DNA of 45,523 nucleotides from an uncultured Oscillospiraceae bacterium (GTDB taxonomy: Bacteria; Bacillota; Clostridia; Oscillospirales; Oscillospiraceae): the NCBI GenBank assembly GCA_944387095.1, contig CALXDP010000016.1:1-45523 (forward strand), read 5' to 3'. Of the stretch, positions 40,029 through 45,523 are shown one piece after another (the first letter of the stretch is position 1; every line of letters begins with the position of its first letter). The notes below the pieces were generated by a model that was not told the DNA's origin, did no database searches, and saw only the letters and a program-made list of their open reading frames with translations. The position numbers were made by a program, and so were the translations under genes.

Positions 40029-41003
40029 TTGAGAGAGTTCACCATTGGAAAAAACGACGCCGGGCAGCGGCTAGACCGCTGGCTGGCCAAGGCCCTGCCC
40101 CTGCTCCCCGCCCCCCTGGCCCAGAAATATATCCGGCTCAAGCGGGTGAAGGTCAACGGCAAGGGCGCCAAGCGGGATGTGCGCCTGGCGGCGGGGGATG
40201 TGCTTCAATTATACATCAACGACGAGTTTTTTGAAACCCCCAGCCGGGAGAATGCATTCCTGTCCGTGTTTCAGCCCCAGCTGGACGTCGTCTACGAAGA
40301 TGAAAACCTGCTGCTGGTGAACAAGCGCCCCGGCCTGGTGGTCCATCCGGACGACCACGAGCGGGTGAACACCCTCATCACCCACATCCAAGCCTACCTT
40401 TACCAGAAGAAGGAGTGGTCCCCCTATTGGGAGAACTCCTTCGCCCCCGCCCTATGCAACCGCATCGACCGGAACACCGGCGGCATCGTCATCGCCGCCA
40501 AGAACGCCGAGGCCCTGCGGGTGATGAACCAAAAGATCCGGGACCGGGAGCTGACCAAGCTGTACCTGTGCGTGGTGCGGGGCAAAATGACTCCCCCGGA
40601 GGGCGAGCTGAAGGGCTTTCTTCGGAAGGACGAGGAGAAAGCCCAGGTAAAAGTGTTTGACCATCCGGTGCCCGGAGGCAAGACCGCCCTTACCTTATAT
40701 AAAACATTGGCAGTGCGAGACAGCCTGTCCCTGCTGGAGTGCGACCTGATTACCGGCCGCACCCATCAGATCCGGGCCCAGTTCGCCGCCGCCGGCCATC
40801 CCCTGCTGGGGGACGGCAAATATGGCCGGGAGCGGGACAACAGACGGTATGGCCGCTCCCGCCAGGCTCTGTACTCCTACAAACTGAGGTTTGACTTCAC
40901 CACCGATGCCGGATGCCTCAACCACCTCAACGACCGGGAGTGGACGGTGAAAGACGTGGACTTCGTAGCGGAGTATTTCCCGGACTATCCCCTTGGCTGC
41001 TGA
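40029..41003 (+). CDS. RluC/RluD-family rRNA pseudouridine synthase
   Basis: Converts uridine to pseudouridine in large-subunit rRNA. From the TTG at 40029 the product has 324 residues. An N-terminal S4 RNA-binding domain (AGQRLDRWLAKALPLL near 10; KVNGKGAKRDVRLAAGD near 42) is followed by the synthase domain with the catalytic aspartate in CNRIDRNTGGIVIAAKN near 145. LITGRTHQIRAQFAAAGHPL near 238 is the usual RluD motif. The TTG has CAGGAGGGCGTTCC upstream; ATG codons at 39987-39993 are possible but with weaker ribosome sites. Divergent from DUF177. Confidence 0.88.
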   Translation: MREFTIGKNDAGQRLDRWLAKALPLLPAPLAQKYIRLKRVKVNGKGAKRDVRLAAGDVLQLYINDEFFETPSRENAFLSVFQPQLDVVYEDENLLLVNKRPGLVVHPDDHERVNTLITHIQAYLYQKKEWSPYWENSFAPALCNRIDRNTGGIVIAAKNAEALRVMNQKIRDRELTKLYLCVVRGKMTPPEGELKGFLRKDEEKAQVKVFDHPVPGGKTALTLYKTLAVRDSLSLLECDLITGRTHQIRAQFAAAGHPLLGDGKYGRERDNRRYGRSRQALYSYKLRFDFTTDAGCLNHLNDREWTVKDVDFVAEYFPDYPLGC

Positions 41004-41116
41004 CGGATGCGGCCCCTCTCCCCCGTGCCCCGGACATCCCCCTGCGGCAGCCTGCGCCGCCGGGGGGCTTTTTCCGCCTCTACCCCCAAATTCCCCAAAA
41101 TTTTTCCGGAAAATGA

Positions 41117-41145
41117 TTGACAATTGGCCCCCGGCATAATATAGT
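41117..41145 (+). promoter_or_regulatory. Predicted sigma-A promoter of potABC
   Basis: TTGACA (41117-41122), 17 bases, TATAGT (41140-41145). Start near 41152, leaving about 208 bases of leader before potA. The rest of the 356-base gap since the upstream gene (41004-41116) shows nothing recognisable. Confidence 0.75.
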
Positions 41146-41151
41146 GTATCT

Positions 41152-41319
41152 CGCTATCCGTGAAACCCCGGGCCGGCGCTGCCGGCTGTCCGCTTGGAGG
41201 GCACGACGCCGGGCACTATATCGAGGGAGCTGACATTGTTTAGAAACGGCTGCTTTTGGCGGCAGCGGGTCATACAAACGCAGGTGTCCGGGGAATCCTT
41301 CTAAAAGGCCCCGGATTTT
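41152..41319 (+). promoter_or_regulatory. Structured potA leader ending in a rho-independent terminator
   Basis: Several stems are visible: CCGGCG/CGCCGG enclosing TGTCC/GGGCA (about 41172-41209), TGAC/GTCA enclosing GCTGC/GCAGC (about 41231-41272), and a terminator TCCGGGG/CCCCGGA with inner CCTT/AAGG followed by TTTT (41287-41319). The terminator sits 41 bases before the potA ATG and can act only as an attenuator of this operon. I could not match the part before it to a known riboswitch class by eye. Confidence 0.55.
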
Positions 41320-41359
41320 CGCCTGAGCCGCGCAGAAGCAGAGAAATGGGGGAGGATAC

Positions 41360-42553
41360 ATGTCCAAGGAGCTGATCCGCCTGTCGGACTGCGTCATGTC
41401 CTATGACGGCGACGTAGTGCTGGACCACATCAACCTGTATATCAATGACCAAGAATTCCTCACGCTGCTGGGCCCCAGCGGGTGCGGCAAGACAACCACG
41501 CTCCGGATCATCGGAGGGTTTTTGTCTCCCACCTCAGGGGACGTTTTTTTCGACGGCGTGAGGATGAATGATGTTCCCCCCCACAAGCGGGCGGTGAACA
41601 CCGTCTTCCAGAAATACGCCCTGTTCCCACACCTGAACGTGTTTGAAAACGTGGCCTTCGGCCTGCGTATTCCCCGCACGCAAACGGTGGAACAGGGCGG
41701 TAAAACTGTCTCCAAAAAAGTCAGGCTCTCCAAACAGGAGATCCATGACCGGGTGATGGAAATGCTGGAGGTGGTCAACCTCAAGGGCTTTGAGAAGCGC
41801 CCTGTCTCCGCCCTGTCCGGCGGACAGCAGCAGCGGGTGGCCATTGCCCGGGCGCTGGTCAACCGGCCCAAGGTGCTGCTGCTGGACGAGCCTCTGGGGG
41901 CCCTGGACATGCGCCTGCGCAAGGACATGCAGGGGGAGCTCAAGCGCATCCAGCAGGAGATGGGCATCACATTCATCTACGTCACCCACGACCAGGAGGA
42001 AGCCCTGGCCATGAGCGACACGGTGGTGGTCATGGACCAGGGAAAGATCCAGCAGATCGGCACTCCGGAGGACATTTACAACGAGCCCAAAAACGCCTTT
42101 GTGGCCGACTTCATCGGCGAGTCCAATATCCTGGACGGCGTCATGCGCGCCGACGGAGTGGTGGAGATCTTCAACCGGAAGTTCCAGTGCCTGGACAAGG
42201 GGTTTGACCAGGACGAGCCGGTGGACGTGGTCATCCGCCCCGAGGACGTGGACATTGTGGACGAGGGCAACGGCCAGCTGCGTGGCACCGTCACCGCGGT
42301 CACCTTCAAGGGGGTCCATTACGACACCATCGTGGACTTCTACGGCTTCAAATGGCTCATCCAGACCACCGATTACTGTCCCGTGGGCAGCAACATCGGC
42401 ATCAAGATCGATCCCGACGGCATTCATGTCATGAAAAAGAGCCAGTACTCCGGCCTGTTCGGCGACTACTCCTCCTACTCCGAGGAATATGAAGAGATCG
42501 GCGACGCGGACTATGTCCCCGATGAGGAGGAGGGCAGCCACCATGAAGAGTAA
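41360..42553 (+). CDS. potA: Polyamine ABC transporter ATP-binding protein PotA
   Basis: PotA powers spermidine/putrescine import with PotB, PotC and PotD. The 397-residue product has Walker [21 protein letters not shown] (near 37), Q-loop [20 protein letters not shown] (near 84), signature [17 protein letters not shown] (near 150), Walker [13 protein letters not shown] (near 175) and H-loop [13 protein letters not shown] (near 207). A TOBE domain follows. About 35 extra residues at the end are strikingly acidic ([20 protein letters not shown]). ATG 41360 has GGGGGAGGAT. It overlaps potB by 11 bases. Confidence 0.95.
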   Translation: MSKELIRLSDCVMSYDGDVVLDHINLYINDQEFLTLLGPSGCGKTTTLRIIGGFLSPTSGDVFFDGVRMNDVPPHKRAVNTVFQKYALFPHLNVFENVAFGLRIPRTQTVEQGGKTVSKKVRLSKQEIHDRVMEMLEVVNLKGFEKRPVSALSGGQQQRVAIARALVNRPKVLLLDEPLGALDMRLRKDMQGELKRIQQEMGITFIYVTHDQEEALAMSDTVVVMDQGKIQQIGTPEDIYNEPKNAFVADFIGESNILDGVMRADGVVEIFNRKFQCLDKGFDQDEPVDVVIRPEDVDIVDEGNGQLRGTVTAVTFKGVHYDTIVDFYGFKWLIQTTDYCPVGSNIGIKIDPDGIHVMKKSQYSGLFGDYSSYSEEYEEIGDADYVPDEEEGSHHEE

Positions 42554-43397
42554 GCGCTCCCTGCTGGCCCTGCCCTACGTGGTGTGGATGGCCCTGTTCG
42601 TCATCGCCCCCATCATTGTGGTGGTGATCTACGCCTTCACCACCGCCGCCTTCGACCCCACCATGGCCAACTTCGCCGGCATGGGCACCTATGTGTCCAT
42701 CTTTATCCGCTCCTTCCAGCTGGCCATCATCGCCACCCTCATCTGCCTGCTCATTGGCTATCCTCTGGCCTATGTGATGGCTAAGGAGGGCCCCGGCTTC
42801 CAGCGCGTAGCCACAGTGCTCATCATGCTGCCCATGTGGGTCAACTTCCTGCTGCGCACCTACTCCTGGATGGCCATTCTGGAGAACAACGGCCTGCTCA
42901 ATCAGCTCTTTGACGCCATTGGCCTGTTTGATCTCATCAACAGCATCTTTGGAACAGATATTGAATACTTCCGCATGATCCGCACCCAGGGGGCGGTGGT
43001 GCTGGGCATGGTATACAACTACCTGCCCTTTATGATCCTGCCCATCTATTCGGTGATCGTCAAGCTGGACCGCTCCCTGCTGGAGGCGGCTCAGGATCTG
43101 GGGGCCAACTCCGCCGGGGTGTTCCGCAAGGTGATCTTTCCCCTGTCCCTGCCGGGCATCTTGTCTGGGGTGACCATGGTGTTCGTCCCCTCGGTGTCCA
43201 CCTTCGCCATCTCCCGGCTGCTGGGAGGCGGCACCCATATGATGCTGGGCGACCTCATTGAGCTGCAATTTCTGGGCGGGGCGTACAACCCCCATCTGGG
43301 ATCCGCCATCGCCCTGGTGATGATGATCATTGTCATCATCTGCATGTGGGTGATGAACCGCTTTGGCGAAGGGGAAGAACAGGCGGTGGTGCTATGA
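42543..43397 (+). CDS. potB: Polyamine ABC transporter permease PotB
   Basis: A 284-residue permease with six membrane segments, the first at about 8-30. The EAA loop that docks on PotA is [20 protein letters not shown] near 179. The ATG at 42543 (GAGGAGGGC upstream, inside the end of potA) is favoured over 42489; it places the first membrane segment normally. It overlaps potA by 11 bases and potC by four (ATGA), so translation is coupled. Confidence 0.94.
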   Translation: MKSKRSLLALPYVVWMALFVIAPIIVVVIYAFTTAAFDPTMANFAGMGTYVSIFIRSFQLAIIATLICLLIGYPLAYVMAKEGPGFQRVATVLIMLPMWVNFLLRTYSWMAILENNGLLNQLFDAIGLFDLINSIFGTDIEYFRMIRTQGAVVLGMVYNYLPFMILPIYSVIVKLDRSLLEAAQDLGANSAGVFRKVIFPLSLPGILSGVTMVFVPSVSTFAISRLLGGGTHMMLGDLIELQFLGGAYNPHLGSAIALVMMIIVIICMWVMNRFGEGEEQAVVL

Positions 43398-44275
43398 GAA
43401 AGCAGCGCCGCGTGGGAAGCCGGCTGTTCATGGCCCTGGTCTTCCTGTTCCTGTACGCCCCCATCCTGCTCATGATCATCTTTTCCTTCAACGCCGGCAA
43501 CAGCAACGTGGTGTGGCAGGGCTTCTCCCTGCACTGGTATGAGGAGCTGTTCCAGGACCGCTCCATCATGCAGAGCGTGTACACCACCCTGCTGGTGTCC
43601 ATCCTGGCCACGGTGATCGCCACCGTGGCGGGCACCTTCGCCGCCGTGGGCTTTTACTCCATGCGCCGGCGTACCCGGGGGGCGCTGCTGGCAGTGAACA
43701 ACATTCCAATGACCAACGCAGACATCGTCACTGGCGTGTCATTGTGCCTGTTGTTCGTGGCGGTGTTTGGCTTCTGGAATGAGTTCGCCGCCAACTACCA
43801 GGTCACCCTGAACCTGTTCGGTTCGGTGTACCGCATCACCTTCCCGGAGCTGTCCCTGGGCTTCGGCACCATGCTCATCGCCCACATCACCTTCAACATT
43901 CCCTATGTGATCCTGTCCGTGGGCCCGAAGCTGCGGCAGATGGACCGTCATCTGGTGGACGCCGCCCGGGACCTGGGCTGCACCTGGATGGGGGCCTTCT
44001 TCAAGGTGATCCTGCCCGAGATCAAACCGGGCATCATCTCAGGGGCGCTGATCGCCTTTACCATGAGCGTGGACGACTTCGTCATCTCCTATTTCACCGG
44101 CGGCTCCTCCGCCTCCACCCTGGCCCGGGAGATCTACTCCATGGCCCGCCGGCGCATCTCTCCGGAGATCAACGCCGTGTCCACCCTGCTGTTCGTGGTG
44201 GTGCTGGCCCTGCTGGTGGTCAACAACATCCGGGAGGCCCGCATCGCCAAGGCGGAGGCCAGGCGGCAATACTGA
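43394..44275 (+). CDS. potC: Polyamine ABC transporter permease PotC
   Basis: A 293-residue second permease with six membrane segments, beginning [20 protein letters not shown]. The EAA loop is LVDAARDLGCTWMGAFFKVI near 187, followed by LPEIKPGIISGALIAFTMSV and DDFVISYFTGG, a conserved stretch of PotC. The ATG at 43394 overlaps the potB stop; the ORF extension to 43346 lies in potB and is rejected. Confidence 0.94.
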   Translation: MRKQRRVGSRLFMALVFLFLYAPILLMIIFSFNAGNSNVVWQGFSLHWYEELFQDRSIMQSVYTTLLVSILATVIATVAGTFAAVGFYSMRRRTRGALLAVNNIPMTNADIVTGVSLCLLFVAVFGFWNEFAANYQVTLNLFGSVYRITFPELSLGFGTMLIAHITFNIPYVILSVGPKLRQMDRHLVDAARDLGCTWMGAFFKVILPEIKPGIISGALIAFTMSVDDFVISYFTGGSSASTLAREIYSMARRRISPEINAVSTLLFVVVLALLVVNNIREARIAKAEARRQY

Positions 44276-44570
44276 GTCGCCGCAAAGTCCGCGCGGCTTC
44301 GTTTCCGCCGTGGGGTGAACACGAAGCCTGCTCCCTGTCCCTCCTCTCCCCACTGAACCCGCGTTGCGCTGGGTTTCGCCGGGTTCCCAAAAGGAGGAAG
44401 CCGTCACGTTTGCAGGCCGGGAAGCGTTTTCCCCCACACGCATGTCGCCGGGAAAAGCGGATCCCAACTTTTTCGCGCCTGCCGGCGCGAATTCTGCCAG
44501 ACGTCATTTTTATCGTTCTTTTGGTCTTACGACCTGAAGATAACCACAAAAATTTTGGAGGAATGATCAG
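44276..44570 (+). other. Gene-free potC-potD spacer with stem-loops
   Basis: 295 bases with no supported gene and no clear promoter. Inverted repeats: GGCTTCGT/ACGAAGCC (about 44297-44330), GAACCCG/CGGGTTC (about 44357-44390) and TCGCGCC/GGCGCGA (about 44482-44500). None has a T-tract. They could set potD mRNA stability relative to potABC. Confidence 0.4.
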
Positions 44571-45523
44571 TTGAAAAAAATCGTTGCCCTGACCCTCGCC
44601 TGCGCCCTGGCCGCCACCCTGTTTCTCGGCGCCTGCTCCGTGGAGCGGGTGGACACATCCGGCGACCCCAATCAGACCGCCGGTACCGCCACCAACAACA
44701 ACGAAGGCCAGCGGGAGGTGGTCGTCTACAGCTGGGGCGAGTACATTGACGAGAGCCTCATTGAAGAGTTCGAGGCGCAGACCGGCATCACCGTCAACTA
44801 CAACGAGGTTCCCAGCAATGAGGAACTTTACTCCCTGCTCAGCCAGGGTGCCATTACCCCAGACGTTGTCGTCCCCTCTGACTATATGATCTCCCAGCTC
44901 ATCGAGGAGGACTGGCTCCAGCCCCTGGACTACGACCAGATCCCAAACTTTGAGAAGATTGCAGACCGGTTCAAGAATCTGTCTTATGATCCGGATAATG
45001 AGTACACCGTCCCCTACACCTGGGGCACCCTGGGCATCATCTACAACACCACCATGGTGGATGAGCCCATCACCAGCTGGAGCGCCATGTTTGACGACAC
45101 CGCCGCCGGCGATGTGCTGCTCATCGACAACTCCCGGGACGCCTTCGGCATGGCCCTGATGTACCTGGGCTACTCGGTGAACACCACCGATGAGAATGAG
45201 ATCCGAGAGGCTTACCAGCTGGTGGCCGACGCCTGGGATCAGGGCGTGTACCAGGGGAAGGGCATGGACGAAATCTTCCAGCTCATGGAGGGCGACAACA
45301 TCGCCATCGCCACCTACTACGCCGGGGACTACCTTTCCATGTTGGAAAATAATGAGAATCTGGCCTACGTCATCCCCGACGAGGGTTCCAACTGGTTCGC
45401 GGACGCCATGTGCATCATGAAGGACGCGAAAAACGTGGATGAGGCTCACGAGTGGATCAACTTCATGGCCTCCACCGACGCCAACCTGCGCAACATGGAC
45501 TACATCTGGTACGCCTCCCCCAA
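44571..45523 (+). CDS. potD: Polyamine ABC transporter substrate-binding lipoprotein PotD (truncated by window edge)
   Basis: PotD is the lipid-anchored periplasm-equivalent binding protein for spermidine or putrescine. 317 residues are visible of a usual 350-370. A TTG start at 44571 with GGAGGAAT upstream gives KKIVALTLACALAATLFLGA with a lipobox (LGAC) and Cys near residue 22. The mature part has a Thr/Asn-rich linker, then VVVYSWGEYIDESLIEEFEA near 52 and DVVVPSDYMISQLIEEDWL near 97, both typical of PotD/PotF. Frame continues open to the edge. Confidence 0.93.
   Translation, partial: MKKIVALTLACALAATLFLGACSVERVDTSGDPNQTAGTATNNNEGQREVVVYSWGEYIDESLIEEFEAQTGITVNYNEVPSNEELYSLLSQGAITPDVVVPSDYMISQLIEEDWLQPLDYDQIPNFEKIADRFKNLSYDPDNEYTVPYTWGTLGIIYNTTMVDEPITSWSAMFDDTAAGDVLLIDNSRDAFGMALMYLGYSVNTTDENEIREAYQLVADAWDQGVYQGKGMDEIFQLMEGDNIAIATYYAGDYLSMLENNENLAYVIPDEGSNWFADAMCIMKDAKNVDEAHEWINFMASTDANLRNMDYIWYASP

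Noticed and set aside
41159-41242. 27-codon GTG frame in the potA leader (possible leader peptide)
   Set aside because: No ribosome site precedes it and the peptide has no run of special codons; the region is better read as structured RNA.
44220-45449. 409-codon minus-strand frame over potD
   Set aside because: The plus strand encodes a clear PotD lipoprotein from a TTG start; the minus frame has no family features.
1-45523. CRISPR array, defence island or new multi-gene system
   Set aside because: No regularly spaced repeats and no cas, restriction, toxin-antitoxin or reverse-transcriptase gene is visible; almost all genes are housekeeping.

Overview
The window looks like chromosome of a fairly GC-rich member of the Clostridia, most likely an Oscillospiraceae-type gut anaerobe (Flavonifractor / Pseudoflavonifractor / Intestinimonas-like). 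That placement is inference. It rests on a Firmicutes gene set (HprK, NrdR, PlsY, TepA, DUF177-rpmF, DUF421+DUF4363, DUF4317, SleB-type hydrolases with copper-amine-oxidase-like domains), strong AGGAGG-type ribosome binding sites, several TTG/GTG starts and sigma-A promoters that often carry an extended -10 (TGn). No rRNA, CRISPR array, intact transposon or replication origin is visible.

Layout. 1-2015 (-): carA-carB (carB cut by the edge) behind a promoter and a probable attenuator. 2144-3207 (+): DUF421/DUF4363 membrane pair. 3234-3628 (-): two tiny genes. 3809-4267 (+): nrdR. 4309-6087 (-): tsaE-tsaB-upp, divergent from a SEDS protein (rodA/ftsW) and an SLH/Ig-like surface protein (6272-8574, +). 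8766-10551: TetR regulator divergent from an NAD-dependent epimerase. 10623-14139 (-): uppP-ftsK/spoIIIE. 14279-26420 (-): a long run of housekeeping genes: tepA, GNAT, M18 aminopeptidase, coaE, a HAD-TsaC fusion, prfA, a DUF218 protein, an ABC-F ATPase, murF, ddl, DUF4317. 26529-28729 (-): tRNA-Gln and two paralogous SleB-type wall hydrolases. 28905-30202: a decayed prophage/ICE scar (PBECR-like nuclease fragment plus the last codons of a tyrosine integrase) against tRNA-Ser. 30262-34719 (-): hprK-glmS and an AGCS symporter. 34894-35733 (+): rpmB and an alkyltransferase. 35839-39880 (-): DUF177-rpmF, then der-plsY-gpsA. 40029-45523 (+): an RluD-type pseudouridine synthase and a potABCD polyamine transporter, potD cut by the right edge.

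How the genes work together. Three t6A tRNA-modification genes are present (tsaE, tsaB, and tsaC fused to a phosphatase). Envelope synthesis is heavily represented (rodA, uppP, glmS, murF, ddl, plsY, gpsA, wall hydrolases), as are translation factors (prfA, L28, L32, Der, RluD-like, ABC-F) and pyrimidine supply (carAB, upp).

The most interesting parts are not a wholly new system but unusual architecture and cis-regulation: the one-frame HAD-TsaC fusion; the prophage scar; a promoter-terminator leader in front of potABC; a carAB leader with two mutually exclusive stems; two translation-start regions buried in hairpins (AGCS symporter, tepA); and a perfect WalR-type box across the predicted start site of a wall-hydrolase gene.
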